Counted from the first letter of the stretch, positions 11,110 through 21,732 are shown. The stretch: DNA of 33,497 nt from Colwellia sp. (GCA_022969215.1 JALJPA010000027.1:1-33497), one strand, 5' to 3'. The notes: a model not told the origin generated them from the sequence alone. Made by a program: numbers and translations.

Positions 11110-11176
11110 GTCGCATCGATAAAATACCTAGCTTAAATAACAGTCCAGAATTAGATATAAATTCTTACTGCTATTT

Positions 11177-12397
11177 TTAAGGTGCTGGTTGTGTTTGTTC
11201 ATCCGCCCAAGCAACGGCTTGGTTGTAATGCTCAACCACTTTATCTTTGTCTAGTTTTAATTTTTCCATAACCAAGGTGGTTTTATCCCATTGTGCTCGT
11301 TCGATAAACTCAACCAACTTAATTATTGCCGCCATAACGCCTTTTTTAGTTAGCAGTGGCTCTTTAATATCCTGTGATAGCGGTAGTTTTTCTAATACGG
11401 TAGCCATTTCTTCATCTAATATGGCATCAATCATTGATAATAGCCCAGTTAAAAAGGCTATTGAAACATCAAGTTGAGAGTTAATATCACGGGCTACTAA
11501 CTCACAAAACTTTGCTCTGGTCATGGCGAGGTTAATTAATTCTGATGGTTTATCCGGGTTTGCGGTAACTGCAAACATTAAACCGATAAAGCGTTTTAAC
11601 TCGCCTGAGCCTAATATAACCAGCGCTTGTTTAATGGTTGATACTTCGCTGCGTCGTTTGAAAATCGCGGAGTTAGCATAACGCAATAATTTATAAGACA
11701 GCGATACGTCACGTTCAAACACGCTGGTAATACTATTTAAATCTAGATCGGTTTTGGACGTTTCATAAAGTAGCTCAGCCATGGCCATTTGTGAAGGTGA
11801 TAACGTTTTAGTTTTTATCATTTCAGGTTTGGCGAAGAAGTAACCTTGGAAGTAGTCAAAGCCTAGTTGCAGCATTTGATCATATTCTTCATAGGTTTCT
11901 ACTTTTTCAGCTAACATTTTAATATGAGGATGATCTTTAATGGCAATAAGGACTTCTTTAATATCATCGATACTGCTTTGTTGAATATCAATTTTGATGA
12001 TTTTAATAAAAGGGTAGAAATGTGCCCAAACGTTTTTATGCTCATAATCATCTAAAGCAAGAGTATAGCCTTTCGTATGTAAATCTTTACATAGCGCCAG
12101 TAACTTTTTACCCGGTTTAACCGTCTCAAGAATTTCAACGACTACCTCATCCGGAGTAAGCATTTCTGGGTAGCCTTTCTCCATGGTTTCAAGAGTAAAG
12201 TTGATAAAGGCTGCTTTATTGCCGGTAAAATCACTAATGCCCATATTGAACTGGCTGGCTTCAATCATTTTACTAGTGGCTTCATCGCCATCTATATCAG
12301 GGAATACATTGTCTATGCTGTCACGAAAAAGTAACTCGTAAGCAAATAATTTTTTACTCTTATCTAATATCGGTTGTCTTGCAGCGTAAAAGTTCAT
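11177..12397 (-). CDS. EAL-HDOD domain signalling protein (YuxH/CdgJ type)
   Basis: A 406-residue cytoplasmic protein with an N-terminal EAL domain (about 1-195) and a C-terminal HDOD domain (about 200-390, including FERDVSLSYKLLRYANSA). EAL domains hydrolyse cyclic di-GMP; HDOD is an HD-related domain lacking the full metal site. In Vibrio cholerae a protein of this architecture (CdgJ) affects motility. The residues aligning with the EAL catalytic set can be found: Glu21 (YELLF), Asn66 (INFT), Glu88 (VVEILE), Asp116-Asp117 (LALDDY), Lys135 (IKID), Glu164 (AEKVET) and Gln184 (FDYFQGYFF). The usual DDFGTG loop is replaced by DDYEHK, so activity is possible but not assured. It is a single gene, divergent from putP. 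Confidence 0.9.
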   Translation of the reverse strand: MNFYAARQPILDKSKKLFAYELLFRDSIDNVFPDIDGDEATSKMIEASQFNMGISDFTGNKAAFINFTLETMEKGYPEMLTPDEVVVEILETVKPGKKLLALCKDLHTKGYTLALDDYEHKNVWAHFYPFIKIIKIDIQQSSIDDIKEVLIAIKDHPHIKMLAEKVETYEEYDQMLQLGFDYFQGYFFAKPEMIKTKTLSPSQMAMAELLYETSKTDLDLNSITSVFERDVSLSYKLLRYANSAIFKRRSEVSTIKQALVILGSGELKRFIGLMFAVTANPDKPSELINLAMTRAKFCELVARDINSQLDVSIAFLTGLLSMIDAILDEEMATVLEKLPLSQDIKEPLLTKKGVMAAIIKLVEFIERAQWDKTTLVMEKLKLDKDKVVEHYNQAVAWADEQTQPAP

Positions 12398-12650
12398 ATA
12401 TGTCGTTAACTAGCTCAGGCTCTATAGGTTAATTACCATTGAATATATGGTATAGCGGTTTTTTTTGCATTAGTTTTTTTTAATTTGTTTGCGCTTTCAT
12501 CTTTATTTTTCTTTCTGTTTACTTGTTATTAACTTTAGCAGAAACTTAAAAGCTAGCACCACTTAAGCTACTAAGGTTTATTTATTTGGTGATTTTTGCT
12601 AGTTTAGCGAGCTTAATCACTCACTAGCTCACAATTAGCAGGTAATCACT

Positions 12651-14138
12651 TTGGCTATCGGTACCTTAATCTCTTTAACACTCTACTTCATCGTTATGCT
12701 CTTAATTGGCTTATACGCTTATAAAAAATCTACCAGTGATGTCGCTGGCTATATGTTAGGTGGCCGTAGTTTGTCGCCAAGTGTCGCTGCTCTGTCTGCG
12801 GGGGCCTCTGATATGAGTGGCTGGATGTTGATGGGCTTACCCGGTGCTATGTACCTTACCGGTGTTAGTAGTATTTGGATTGCCATTGGTTTGGTTATCG
12901 GCGCATTTCTTAATTACTTAGTGGTTGCACCACGTTTGAGAACTTACACCGAAATAGCCAATGACTCAATCACCTTACCTGATTTCTTTGAAAACCGCTT
13001 TAACGATAAGTCGCGCTTATTAAGAATCGTATCATCCCTCGTTATCGTGGTGTTTTTTACTCTTTATACCTCAAGCGGAATTGTTGCCGGCGGCAAACTA
13101 TTTGAAAGCTCTTTTGGTTTGAATTATGAAGTAGGCTTATATGTTACTGCTGGTGTAGTGGTTGCTTATACCTTATTTGGTGGCTTTTTAGCGGTAAGCT
13201 TAACTGACTTTGTGCAGGGCTGTATTATGTTTATCGCCTTAGTTTTAGTGCCTATTGTTGCGATAAGTGAAGTTGGCGGAATAGCCGAGATGCAAAACAC
13301 AGTCGCCACAATAAACCCTGAGTTATTAAATCTCTTTAGCGGCGTTAGTGCTATAGGAATTATCTCTGCCATGGCTTGGGGCCTAGGTTACTTTGGCCAG
13401 CCGCATATAATTGTGCGTTTTATGGCGATTCGCAGCGTTAAGGATATGCCAACCGCGCGTCGTATTGGTATGACTTGGATGATAGTGGCTATTATTGGCG
13501 CTATGGCAACAGGTTTTGCTGGTATCGCTTATGTAGCGAAAACAGGTATAAAACTTGATGATGCCGAAACCATTTTTATCGTTTTATCACAGTTATTATT
13601 TAGCCCGTTAATTGCTGGCTTTTTATTAGCGGCCATTTTAGCGGCAATAATGAGCACCATCTCTTCACAATTACTGGTTACCTCTAGTTCACTTACCGGC
13701 GATTTTTATCAAGCCTTTTTACACCGTGATGCCAGTGAAAAACAATTGGTGTTAGTTGGCCGAATCTCTGTGTTTCTAGTTGCCTTGGTAGCCATTTATT
13801 TAGCTTACGATCGTAACAGTAGTATCTTAAGCCTAGTGAGCAATGCTTGGGCAGGCTTTGGTGCCGCATTTGGACCGGTTGTAATTGGTTGTTTGTATTG
13901 GAAAGGTATGACAAGAAATGGCGCTTTAGCGGGTATCATAGGTGGTGCGGTAACCGTGCTTATCTGGATATATGCACCTATCACTATTAATGGCCAGTCA
14001 TTAAGCGCATGGATGTATGAGATAGTCCCTGGCTTTATTGTTTGTTCATTAGCTATTTATGTATTCAGTAAGCTATCGCCTAAGGTTGAAGATAGCATCT
14101 CTTCCAAGTTTGATGAAATGTTGACACATCATAAATAA
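12651..14138 (+). CDS. putP: Sodium/proline symporter PutP
   Basis: PutP imports proline with sodium across the inner membrane and belongs to the solute:sodium symporter family. The 495-residue product aligns along its whole length with E. coli PutP as I recall it. Shared stretches include GGRSLSPSVAALSAGASDMS with the sodium-site Asp54 and Ser57, FTLYTSSGIVAGGKLFE, WGLGYFGQPHIIVRFMA and AWAGFGAAFGPVV. The start is a TTG at 12651, which gives MAIGTLISLT, matching the E. coli MAIST start. An AGCAGG sequence lies just upstream, and the next ATG would cut into the first membrane helix. About 13 membrane segments are expected. It is a single-gene unit ended by a strong terminator; no putA is nearby. 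Confidence 0.95.
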   Translation: MAIGTLISLTLYFIVMLLIGLYAYKKSTSDVAGYMLGGRSLSPSVAALSAGASDMSGWMLMGLPGAMYLTGVSSIWIAIGLVIGAFLNYLVVAPRLRTYTEIANDSITLPDFFENRFNDKSRLLRIVSSLVIVVFFTLYTSSGIVAGGKLFESSFGLNYEVGLYVTAGVVVAYTLFGGFLAVSLTDFVQGCIMFIALVLVPIVAISEVGGIAEMQNTVATINPELLNLFSGVSAIGIISAMAWGLGYFGQPHIIVRFMAIRSVKDMPTARRIGMTWMIVAIIGAMATGFAGIAYVAKTGIKLDDAETIFIVLSQLLFSPLIAGFLLAAILAAIMSTISSQLLVTSSSLTGDFYQAFLHRDASEKQLVLVGRISVFLVALVAIYLAYDRNSSILSLVSNAWAGFGAAFGPVVIGCLYWKGMTRNGALAGIIGGAVTVLIWIYAPITINGQSLSAWMYEIVPGFIVCSLAIYVFSKLSPKVEDSISSKFDEMLTHHK

Positions 14139-14170
14139 TTAAACGATTTTTTAAAAATCGATTCAATTTG

Positions 14171-14204
14171 AAAAGCTAGTGACTTCAAGTCACTAGCTTT
14201 TTTG
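14171..14204 (+). terminator. Terminator after putP
   Basis: AAAAGCTAGTGACTT pairs perfectly with AAGTCACTAGCTTTT (14187-14201), closing with a minimal loop and followed by further T residues (TTTTTTG then TTTTTT). Confidence 0.9.
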
Positions 14205-14283
14205 TTTTTTAATTCCTGTAATTTACCCATTAACTTTTGGTTGAAGGCTAGAGAGAATCTAATGGTTATTGGCAAATTTCAAG

Positions 14284-14313
14284 TTGTTCGCTTTAGAGCT
14301 TTTATGCTAGAAT
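14284..14313 (+). promoter_or_regulatory. Candidate sigma-70 promoter of fklB
   Basis: TTGTTC (14284-14289), an 18-base spacer, and TAGAAT (14308-14313) preceded by TGC, giving an extended -10. It lies about 100 bases before the fklB ATG, downstream of the putP terminator. Confidence 0.45.
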
Positions 14314-14415
14314 CGCGCTAATTTTTAAACCTTCGATTAATTTGCTTTGCTTTATAGAAAAGTTTACTGCAAATTAATCATTTAAAAGACTATGTAAAGT
14401 CTGGAGTTTATATCA

Positions 14416-15027
14416 ATGAATTTTGATACTACTGAACAACGTGTTAGCTATGGTGTAGGTCGTCAATTAGGTGACCAACTTCGCAATAATCCTTTTAAAG
14501 ATTTTGATATCACTGCTGTACAAGCAGGTATCGCTGATGCATTAGCTGAAGCCGATAGTAAGGTTTCGGATGAAGATCTAAACGAAGCTTTTTCTGTAGT
14601 TTCTAAAAAAATACAAGAGCAAGAGCAAGCTGCTGCTAAAGAAGCTTCTGCTGAAGGCGAAAAATTCTTAGCTGATAACGCTAAGCGTGATGAAGTAACA
14701 GTTACTGAGTCTGGTTTACAATACGAAGTATTAGTAACTGGTGAAGGCGAAAAACCATCAGCAGATAGCACAGTATCTGTTCACTACCACGGTACATTTA
14801 CCAACGGTGAAGTTTTTGATAGTTCTGTTGACCGTGGTCAACCGGCTGAGTTCCCAGTTAAAGGCGTTATCGCTGGTTGGACTGAAGCATTACAACTAAT
14901 GACTGAAGGTTCAAAGTGGAAGTTAACTATCCCTTATGACCTAGCTTACGGTGAACGTGGTTCTCAGGGTGCTATTCCTGCTTATGCTACGTTAGTATTT
15001 GAAGTTGAATTGTTAAGCATCAAGTAA
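14416..15027 (+). CDS. fklB: FKBP-type peptidyl-prolyl isomerase, FKBP22/FklB type
   Basis: A 203-residue peptidyl-prolyl cis-trans isomerase that speeds proline isomerisation in folding proteins. The N-terminal dimerisation domain (about 1-90) begins NFDTTEQRVSYGVGRQLGDQ and continues through a long charged helix rich in Glu, Gln and Ala. The C-terminal FKBP domain (about 105-203) has ESGLQYEVLVTGEGEKP, VHYHGTFTNGEVFDSS, the GVIAGWTEAL active-site segment and IPYDLAYGERG. There is no signal peptide, so it is cytoplasmic like E. coli FklB. Cold-adapted Shewanella carry a well-studied FKBP22 of this type. It is a single gene between a promoter and a terminator. Confidence 0.93.
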   Translation: MNFDTTEQRVSYGVGRQLGDQLRNNPFKDFDITAVQAGIADALAEADSKVSDEDLNEAFSVVSKKIQEQEQAAAKEASAEGEKFLADNAKRDEVTVTESGLQYEVLVTGEGEKPSADSTVSVHYHGTFTNGEVFDSSVDRGQPAEFPVKGVIAGWTEALQLMTEGSKWKLTIPYDLAYGERGSQGAIPAYATLVFEVELLSIK

Positions 15028-15042
15028 ATATCGTATTATATT

Positions 15043-15070
15043 AAAAGCCCTCAATTGAGGGCTTTTTTTT
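15043..15070 (+). terminator. Terminator after fklB
   Basis: The 24-base palindrome at 15043-15066 (AAAAGCCCTCAA with its complement TTGAGGGCTTTT, no spacer) is followed by further T residues to 15070. It is a strong intrinsic terminator just 16 bases past the stop codon. Confidence 0.9.
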
Positions 15071-15095
15071 AAGCTAAAACTAATAGATTGAAGCT

Positions 15096-15512
15096 ATGTC
15101 AAAAATAAAGTTACAAAAGCTCTTTAAGCACTATCAAAATGCATTTTTACAATGTGATATTGATGAAGTGAGCCGTTGTTATCACTTACCATGTACACTA
15201 AATACACCTGATAAAATAGTGCTGCTCAAAAATGCAACTGATTGCCAGCAAGAATTTAGTGCTATTTTTACCCAACTCAAAGACGCAAGTACCAGTAATA
15301 TTATTGCTAAAAAAGCTTCTTTTGAGCAGGTGAGTAAACAGTTATATTTAGTGTGCATAGAATGGGGTTTTATCGATGGCCAAGGGCAAGTCTTTGCTGA
15401 CTTCGCTGCTATTTATCATGTATTAGACCATGATGGCACATTGAAAATAGTGAATGTTGTTTCTCATGAACTTGAGAGTTCGTTAACGTTAGCAGAGTCA
15501 CTTTGTTGGTAA
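15096..15512 (+). CDS. Unrecognised 138-residue protein, possibly NTF2/SnoaL-like fold
   Basis: I do not recognise this protein by name. It has no signal peptide or membrane segment. The opening helix KLFKHYQNAFLQCDIDEVSRCY followed by HLPCTLNTPDKIVLL, and later beta-rich FADFAAIYHVLDHDGTLKIV ending in SHELE, resembles the alpha+beta cone of NTF2/SnoaL-like proteins, which include small enzymes and ligand-binding proteins. That is a fold-level inference from pattern only. It starts at the ATG at 15096, just after the fklB terminator, and lies 80 bases before dapB, so it may share a transcript with dapB. Its three cysteines (residues 19, 28 and 33, with more later) carry no obvious motif. Confidence 0.7.
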   Translation: MSKIKLQKLFKHYQNAFLQCDIDEVSRCYHLPCTLNTPDKIVLLKNATDCQQEFSAIFTQLKDASTSNIIAKKASFEQVSKQLYLVCIEWGFIDGQGQVFADFAAIYHVLDHDGTLKIVNVVSHELESSLTLAESLCW

Positions 15513-15592
15513 ACGTATTTTATTACTATTAGATATTATATCCGTATTTTAGGCGGTTTTCCGCGATTTCCTTAAGAACAGTAGAGAAAAAT

Positions 15593-16399
15593 ATGAAAGT
15601 AAAAGTAGCTATTTTAGGTTGCAGTGGTCGTATGGGACGTAATTTGATTCAGGCAGCTCATGAGCATGCAAGTATTGAATTGGTTGGTGGTAGCGTACGT
15701 ACTAGTTCATCTTTTGTCGATTTTGATTTAGGGGAATTAGCGGGCATTGGTGCCATTGGCATTAAAACTTCAACCCAATTATCACAATTGGCTGCAGCCG
15801 ATGTTTTTATTGATTTTACTTCAATAGAAACGACCCTAGAAAATCTTGCTTGGTGTAACGAAAACAAAAAAGCTTTAGTTATCGGCACTACCGGATTTTC
15901 AGATGAACAAGTAAAAGTGATAGAACAAGCGGGTAAAACTATGCCAGTGATATTAGCGCCCAATACATCAGTTGGCGTTAATTTAATGTTTAAGTTACTG
16001 CAAGTTACTGCAAAAGCAATTGGCGACTATACTGATATAGAAATTTTTGAGGCGCACCACAGATTTAAAAAAGATGCACCTTCAGGCACCGCGGTAAAAA
16101 TGGGACAAGTTATTGCTGATACCTTAGGGCGAGATCTTAACAAAGTTGCCGTTTATGGCCGTGAAGGTATTACAGGTGAGCGTAAAAGAGAAACTATTGG
16201 TTTTGCCACTGTGAGAGCAGGGGATATTGTTGGTGAGCACACCGCCATTTTTGCAGATCTTGGTGAACGTCTTGAAATTACTCATAAAGCGAGTTCTCGA
16301 ATGACCTTTGCACTCGGGGCTATGCGTGCAGCATTTTGGTTAAATGATGCTGAAGCCGGCTATTATGATATGCAAGATGTGTTGGGTTTAAAAGATTAA
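15593..16399 (+). CDS. dapB: 4-hydroxy-tetrahydrodipicolinate reductase DapB
   Basis: DapB performs the second committed step of the diaminopimelate/lysine pathway, reducing 4-hydroxy-tetrahydrodipicolinate with NAD(P)H. The 268-residue length is usual for the family. Seen: the N-terminal dinucleotide-binding loop [10 protein letters not shown] (residues 7-16); [24 protein letters not shown]; and the catalytic segment [15 protein letters not shown] with His155-His156 and Lys160. [21 protein letters not shown] follows. An AGAG ribosome binding sequence precedes the ATG. It sits upstream of carA, an order found in many gammaproteobacteria (dapB-carA-carB). The 279-base gap before carA suggests carA also has its own promoter region. 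Confidence 0.97.
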   Translation: MKVKVAILGCSGRMGRNLIQAAHEHASIELVGGSVRTSSSFVDFDLGELAGIGAIGIKTSTQLSQLAAADVFIDFTSIETTLENLAWCNENKKALVIGTTGFSDEQVKVIEQAGKTMPVILAPNTSVGVNLMFKLLQVTAKAIGDYTDIEIFEAHHRFKKDAPSGTAVKMGQVIADTLGRDLNKVAVYGREGITGERKRETIGFATVRAGDIVGEHTAIFADLGERLEITHKASSRMTFALGAMRAAFWLNDAEAGYYDMQDVLGLKD

Positions 16400-16678
16400 A
16401 ATTAATACCTAAGTATTGGTTAGTTTTAACAATAGATAACTAGTCTTTTTGGCCATTTGGTCAGGAAATGATACGGAAGACTAGAAAAACTATGTTTTTA
16501 CATTTTATTAGTAGACGAATTCACTGCACAAGCGTAAAATAAGTGGATTTTGTCAAAAATTTAGCTGGAAAGTGGTTTTTGATATCTTTTTTTGTACGGG
16601 AACTACAGTAAAAAGCAATTGCACAGAGCAGTTGCTGTTATATGCGCGTTTACGTTTATTTCTTCTTTGGAGGTTACA

Positions 16679-17851
16679 TTGGCTACATCTGCTATTTTAG
16701 TGCTTGAAGACGGCACTGTTTTTAAAGGCACCGCAATTGGTGCACAAGGTTCGGCTGTTGGTGAGGTCGTTTTTAATACCTCAATGACAGGTTATCAGGA
16801 AATTCTTACCGATCCATCATATGCAGAGCAAATTATTACCCTGACTTACCCACATATTGGTAATACCGGTACTAATAGCGAAGATAAAGAATCTGATAGC
16901 ATTGTTGCTAAAGGTTTAGTTATTCGCGACTTGCCTTTAATGGCTAGTAACTTTCGAAATGAACAGAATTTAAGTGATTATTTAATTGCTAACAACATCT
17001 TAGGTATCGCTGATATCGATACCCGTAAATTAACGCGTATTTTACGTGAGAAAGGTGCTCAAAATGGCTGTATCTTAACACTTGATGATGTTAACGATGA
17101 TAGTCAGCAAGCAACTGCGCTTAGCCAAGCAAAAGCATTTCCAGGTCTTAAAGGCATGGATTTAGCTAAAGTAGTTTCTACTAAAGAAAAATATGAGTGG
17201 ACGAGTGGTAGTTGGACTCTTGACTTAAGCAATGGTGCTAACACTGGCACAGGTTTTACCAAACCAGAGAAGTTTGATTTTCATGTTGTCGCTTACGATT
17301 TTGGCGCGAAAAGAAACATCTTACGTATGTTAGTTGACCGTGGTTGCAAATTAACTGTGGTACCTGCGCAAACTCCGGCAAGTGAAGTACTAGCAATGAA
17401 TCCAGATGGTATTTTCTTATCTAATGGACCTGGTGATCCAGAGCCATGTGACTACGCCATCACGGCCATTAAAGAATTCCTTGAAACAGAAATTCCAGTA
17501 TTTGGTATTTGTTTAGGTCACCAATTACTTGGTTTAGCCAGTGGTGCTAAAACAGTTAAAATGAAGTTTGGTCATCATGGTGCAAATCACCCAGTGAAAG
17601 ACTTCGCTCGTGACGTAGTAATGATTACTTCACAAAACCACGGTTTCGCTGTTGATGAAGATACCTTGCCAAGCAACTTAACAGTTACCCATAAATCACT
17701 ATTTGATGATTCTTTACAAGGTATTCATCGCACAGACAAACCAGCGTTTAGCTTCCAAGGTCATCCTGAAGCAAGCCCTGGTCCAACTGATGCTGCGCCG
17801 TTATTTGATCACTTTATTGACTTGATCAAAATTTATAAAAACGCTAAATAA
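16679..17851 (+). CDS. carA: Carbamoyl-phosphate synthase small chain CarA
   Basis: CarA is the glutaminase subunit that feeds ammonia to CarB for carbamoyl phosphate, used for both arginine and pyrimidines. I place the start at a TTG (16679), giving a 390-residue protein beginning [12 protein letters not shown], aligned with E. coli MIKSALLVLEDG. A perfect GGAGG lies at 16669-16673. The frame is open a further 29 codons upstream, but that extension is hydrophobic, has no counterpart in the family and would run through the ribosome binding site. The class I glutamine amidotransferase triad is visible: Cys278 (FGICLGHQ) with His362 and Glu364 ([10 protein letters not shown]). carB follows after 32 bases. 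No PyrR- or ArgR-type site was recognised with confidence in the leader. Confidence 0.96.
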   Translation: MATSAILVLEDGTVFKGTAIGAQGSAVGEVVFNTSMTGYQEILTDPSYAEQIITLTYPHIGNTGTNSEDKESDSIVAKGLVIRDLPLMASNFRNEQNLSDYLIANNILGIADIDTRKLTRILREKGAQNGCILTLDDVNDDSQQATALSQAKAFPGLKGMDLAKVVSTKEKYEWTSGSWTLDLSNGANTGTGFTKPEKFDFHVVAYDFGAKRNILRMLVDRGCKLTVVPAQTPASEVLAMNPDGIFLSNGPGDPEPCDYAITAIKEFLETEIPVFGICLGHQLLGLASGAKTVKMKFGHHGANHPVKDFARDVVMITSQNHGFAVDEDTLPSNLTVTHKSLFDDSLQGIHRTDKPAFSFQGHPEASPGPTDAAPLFDHFIDLIKIYKNAK

Positions 17852-17883
17852 TTCAGCCTAGAGAAAGATAAGAGAGAAAAGAA

Positions 17884-20800
17884 ATGGGAAAACGTACTGA
17901 TATAAAAAGTATCTTGATCTTAGGTGCTGGACCAATTGTTATTGGTCAAGCCTGTGAGTTCGATTACTCTGGCGCGCAAGCATGTAAAGCATTACGTGAA
18001 GAAGGTTATCGAGTTATTTTAGTTAACTCTAACCCAGCAACGATAATGACTGACCCAGAGATGGCCGATGCAACTTACATCGAGCCCATTCATTGGGAAG
18101 TAGTACGCAAAATCATTGAAAAAGAACGTCCTTGTGCGATATTACCCACAATGGGCGGTCAAACTGCATTAAACTGTGCTTTAGAGCTTGAAGCCAAAGG
18201 CGTTTTGAAAGAGTTTAATGTTGAGATGATCGGCGCAACAGCCGATGCCATTGATAAAGCAGAAAACAGAAGTCGTTTTGATAAAGCAATGAAGTCTATT
18301 GGTTTAGACACACCACGTGCTGAAATTGTCCATACCATTGCTGAAGCACATGAAGCCGTCAAACATTTAGGTTTTCCTTGTATCATACGCCCGTCATTCA
18401 CCATGGGTGGCTCAGGTGGCGGTATTGCTTATAATACCGAAGAGTTTGAGGAAATTTGTACGCGCGGTTTAGACCTTTCACCAACCACTGAATTATTGAT
18501 TGATGAATCTTTGATTGGTTGGAAAGAATATGAAATGGAAGTGGTGCGCGACAAAAATGATAACTGTATCATTATTTGTTCGATTGAAAACTTCGACCCT
18601 ATGGGCATTCATACTGGCGATTCAATCACCGTTGCTCCAGCGCAAACCTTGACTGATAAAGAATACCAAATCATGCGTAATGCCTCTCTGGCAGTGCTTC
18701 GTGAAATCGGTGTTGAAACAGGTGGCTCAAACGTACAATTTGGTATCTGTCCAGATACGGGTCGTATGGTTATCATTGAAATGAATCCACGTGTATCTCG
18801 CTCATCGGCATTAGCTTCAAAAGCTACGGGTTTCCCAATTGCTAAAATAGCGGCCAAGTTAGCGGTAGGTTATACGCTAGATGAATTAACCAATGATATT
18901 ACTGGTGGCAAAACACCAGCATCATTTGAGCCGACTATCGATTATGTTGTTACTAAGATTCCACGTTTTAACTTTGAAAAATTTGCTGGCGCAGATGATA
19001 GACTAACCACGCAAATGAAATCGGTTGGTGAAGTGATGGCTATTGGTCGTAACCAACAAGAGTCATTACAAAAAGCCTTACGCGGCTTAGAAGTTGGCGT
19101 AAATGGTTTTGATTCGATTGTTGATGTTACCCAGCCAGGCGCTAAAACCAAAATCATGCATGAACTGCAAGAAGCTGGTGCTGATCGTATTTGGTATATT
19201 GGTGATGCTTTCCGTTTAGGTTTAACGGTAGATGAAGTCTTTAACTTAACTATGGTTGACCGTTGGTTCCTAGTACAAATTGAAGATATCATTTTAGAAG
19301 AAGCGAAAGTTGCTGATGGCGGCTTAACTATCTTAACACCAGAATACTTACGTAAACTTAAGCGTAAAGGTTTTGCTGATTCTCGTTTATCTGACCTGAT
19401 TGGTGTTTCTGAAGCCGAAGTACGTAAAAAACGTCACGCGGCGGATATATATCCAGTATATAAACGTGTTGATACTTGTGCGGCAGAGTTTAGCTCTGAT
19501 ACTGCTTATATGTACTCAACCTATGATGAAGAGTGTGAAGCTAACCCTACAGATAATAAAAAAATCATGATCTTAGGTGGCGGCCCTAACCGTATTGGTC
19601 AAGGTATTGAGTTTGATTACTGTTGTGTACATGCAGCATTAGCGCTTCGTGAAGATGGCTTTGAAACCATCATGGTTAACTGTAACCCTGAAACGGTTTC
19701 TACCGATTACGATACTTCAGACCGTTTATATTTTGAATCTATCACCTTTGAAGATGTACTTGAAATAGTTCGTATTGAAAAACCTGTCGGTGTTATCGTG
19801 CAATACGGTGGTCAAACACCACTTAAATTAGCACGTTCACTTGAAGCTGCTGGCGTACCTATTATTGGTACTTCTCCAGATGCGATTGACAGAGCAGAAG
19901 ACAGAGAACGTTTCCAACAAGCGGTTGACCGTTTAGGTTTATTACAACCTGAAAATGCCACAGTGACTTCAGTAGAAGAAGCGATGGCAAAAGCTGAAGG
20001 TATTGGTTTCCCATTAGTTGTTCGTCCATCTTATGTATTGGGCGGTCGCGCGATGGAAATCGTTTATGACCTAGATGATTTACGTCGTTACATGACTGAA
20101 GCCGTAAGTGTTTCTAACGACTCGCCAGTATTACTTGATCGCTTCTTAGATGATGCGATAGAAGTTGATATTGACTTAATTTGTGACGGCACCGACGTAG
20201 TCATTGGCGCAATCATGCAACATATTGAACAAGCGGGTGTTCATTCAGGTGATAGTGCCTGTTCATTACCTGCTTATAGTTTAAGCCAAGAAATTCAAGA
20301 TGTGATGCGTGAGCAAGTCACCGCTCTTGCTTTTGAGTTAGGTGTTGTTGGTTTAATGAATACACAAATGGCAGTTAAAGACGGCAAGGTTTACTTAATT
20401 GAAGTTAACCCACGTGCCGCTCGTACCGTTCCTTTTGTATCTAAAGCAACTGCTGTACCGCTAGCTAAAATTGGCGCACGGGTAATGGCGGGTAAAACCT
20501 TAAAAGAGTTAGGTGTTACCGAAGAAGTCATTCCACCGTACTACTCGGTAAAAGAAGTGGTTATTCCATTTAACAAGTTCCTTGGTAGTGATCCTCTTGT
20601 TGGCCCTGAAATGCGCTCAACGGGTGAAGTGATGGGCGTTGGCGATACCTTTGAAGAAGCTTATGCTAAAGCTAGTTTAGGTGCCGGTGTTAGTGTACCT
20701 AAGACAGGTCGAGCGTTGATTTCTGTGCGTGATAGTGATAAGAAACGTGTATTAGAATTAGCTAAAATCATGGTTGATTTAGGTTATGATTTAGATGCCA

Positions 20801-21099
20801 CCCATGGTACTGAAATTATTTTACGAGAAGCGGGTGTACCGGTTCGTCGTGTTAATAAAGTACATGAAGGTCGTCCACATATTCTTGATAGAATTAAGAA
20901 TAGTGAATACAGTTATATCATCAATACTACCGAAGGCCGTAAAGCCATCGAAGATTCTAAAGTATTGCGTGGCGGTGCCTTGCGTTATAAAGTGGCTTAT
21001 ACTACAACGTTAAACGCGGCTTTTGCTACTTGTATGTCACATGCAGCTGATGACAGAAATAAAGTCACCTCTATTCAAGAGTTACACAAAAGACTCTAA
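17884..21099 (+). CDS. carB: Carbamoyl-phosphate synthase large chain CarB
   Basis: CarB makes carbamoyl phosphate from bicarbonate, two ATP and ammonia delivered by CarA. The 1071-residue length is normal. Two homologous halves are visible. The first synthetase half begins [20 protein letters not shown] and contains [16 protein letters not shown] and [20 protein letters not shown]. The second begins [19 protein letters not shown] (about residue 560) and contains [16 protein letters not shown] and [19 protein letters not shown]. Each half is an ATP-grasp domain. The C-terminal about 140 residues form the MGS-like allosteric domain, which binds UMP, IMP and ornithine in E. coli; here it ends [10 protein letters not shown]. 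An AAAAGAA-type sequence precedes the ATG. It is in an operon with carA. Confidence 0.98.
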   Translation: MGKRTDIKSILILGAGPIVIGQACEFDYSGAQACKALREEGYRVILVNSNPATIMTDPEMADATYIEPIHWEVVRKIIEKERPCAILPTMGGQTALNCALELEAKGVLKEFNVEMIGATADAIDKAENRSRFDKAMKSIGLDTPRAEIVHTIAEAHEAVKHLGFPCIIRPSFTMGGSGGGIAYNTEEFEEICTRGLDLSPTTELLIDESLIGWKEYEMEVVRDKNDNCIIICSIENFDPMGIHTGDSITVAPAQTLTDKEYQIMRNASLAVLREIGVETGGSNVQFGICPDTGRMVIIEMNPRVSRSSALASKATGFPIAKIAAKLAVGYTLDELTNDITGGKTPASFEPTIDYVVTKIPRFNFEKFAGADDRLTTQMKSVGEVMAIGRNQQESLQKALRGLEVGVNGFDSIVDVTQPGAKTKIMHELQEAGADRIWYIGDAFRLGLTVDEVFNLTMVDRWFLVQIEDIILEEAKVADGGLTILTPEYLRKLKRKGFADSRLSDLIGVSEAEVRKKRHAADIYPVYKRVDTCAAEFSSDTAYMYSTYDEECEANPTDNKKIMILGGGPNRIGQGIEFDYCCVHAALALREDGFETIMVNCNPETVSTDYDTSDRLYFESITFEDVLEIVRIEKPVGVIVQYGGQTPLKLARSLEAAGVPIIGTSPDAIDRAEDRERFQQAVDRLGLLQPENATVTSVEEAMAKAEGIGFPLVVRPSYVLGGRAMEIVYDLDDLRRYMTEAVSVSNDSPVLLDRFLDDAIEVDIDLICDGTDVVIGAIMQHIEQAGVHSGDSACSLPAYSLSQEIQDVMREQVTALAFELGVVGLMNTQMAVKDGKVYLIEVNPRAARTVPFVSKATAVPLAKIGARVMAGKTLKELGVTEEVIPPYYSVKEVVIPFNKFLGSDPLVGPEMRSTGEVMGVGDTFEEAYAKASLGAGVSVPKTGRALISVRDSDKKRVLELAKIMVDLGYDLDATHGTEIILREAGVPVRRVNKVHEGRPHILDRIKNSEYSYIINTTEGRKAIEDSKVLRGGALRYKVAYTTTLNAAFATCMSHAADDRNKVTSIQELHKRL

Positions 21100-21144
21100 A
21101 TAGTTTTTTTACAGAATAAGTTAACGCTTATCTAAAACTTTGTT

Positions 21145-21184
21145 AAAGGTGGTTATACCTATATTGGGTTAACCGCCTTTATTG
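21145..21184 (+). terminator. Terminator between carB and greA
   Basis: AAAGGTGGTTA (21145-21155) pairs with TAACCGCCTTT (21170-21180) with one G-T wobble, followed by ATTGTT. It is only 20 bases before the greA start, so it may allow partial read-through. Confidence 0.6.
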
Positions 21185-21203
21185 TTAGAATGAGAAGATA
21201 ATA

Positions 21204-21680
21204 ATGACTAAATATCCAATGACCCTTCGTGGTGCTGAGCAATTACAAGATGAGCTTAAGCAGTTAAAACAAGAAAAACGCCCACGTATTGTAAAAGATA
21301 TTGCTACTGCGCGTGAGCATGGTGATTTAAAAGAAAATGCCGAATACCATGCTGCCAAAGAAGAGCAGGGCTTTTGTGAAGGTCGTATACAAGACATTGA
21401 AGGCCGATTGTGTAATGCGCAAGTTATTGACGTAACGTCAATACCTAACCGTGGCAAAGTTATTTTTGGTACAACGGTTACTTTATTAAACCTTGATACT
21501 GAAGTTGAAGTGACTTACCAAATTGTAGGCGATGATGAAGCTGACTTTAAAACTGGTCGTATCTCGGTTAACTCACCGATTGCTCGTGGTTTAATTGGCA
21601 AAGAAGTTGATAGTGAAATAGAAATAACTATTCCAGGTGGCGTAGTTGAGTATGAAATCATCTCTGTTGAGCATATCTAA
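21204..21680 (+). CDS. greA: Transcription elongation factor GreA
   Basis: GreA binds the secondary channel of RNA polymerase and stimulates cleavage of backtracked RNA so elongation can resume. The 158-residue product has the N-terminal antiparallel coiled coil (about residues 1-75), with the acidic tip around [19 protein letters not shown], where Asp41 and Glu44 correspond to the catalytic tip residues. The C-terminal FKBP-like domain (about 80-158) has [20 protein letters not shown] and [16 protein letters not shown]. The length equals E. coli GreA. It follows carB after about 100 bases, as in many gammaproteobacteria, and ends at its own terminator. Confidence 0.97.
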   Translation: MTKYPMTLRGAEQLQDELKQLKQEKRPRIVKDIATAREHGDLKENAEYHAAKEEQGFCEGRIQDIEGRLCNAQVIDVTSIPNRGKVIFGTTVTLLNLDTEVEVTYQIVGDDEADFKTGRISVNSPIARGLIGKEVDSEIEITIPGGVVEYEIISVEHI

Positions 21681-21732
21681 AGCTTTAACGCAAGTTGGTA
21701 CTAGAGTACTCGCTGTGTGATAAATAAAATCT

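Noticed and set aside
16592-16678. Hydrophobic 29-residue N-terminal extension of CarA
   Set aside because: It runs through the GGAGG ribosome binding site, has no family counterpart, and CarA is cytoplasmic. The TTG at 16679 aligns with the E. coli start.
16400-16678. Pyrimidine attenuator or ArgR operator ahead of carA
   Set aside because: I saw no leader peptide followed by a terminator hairpin and no pair of ARG-box-like palindromes that I could defend.
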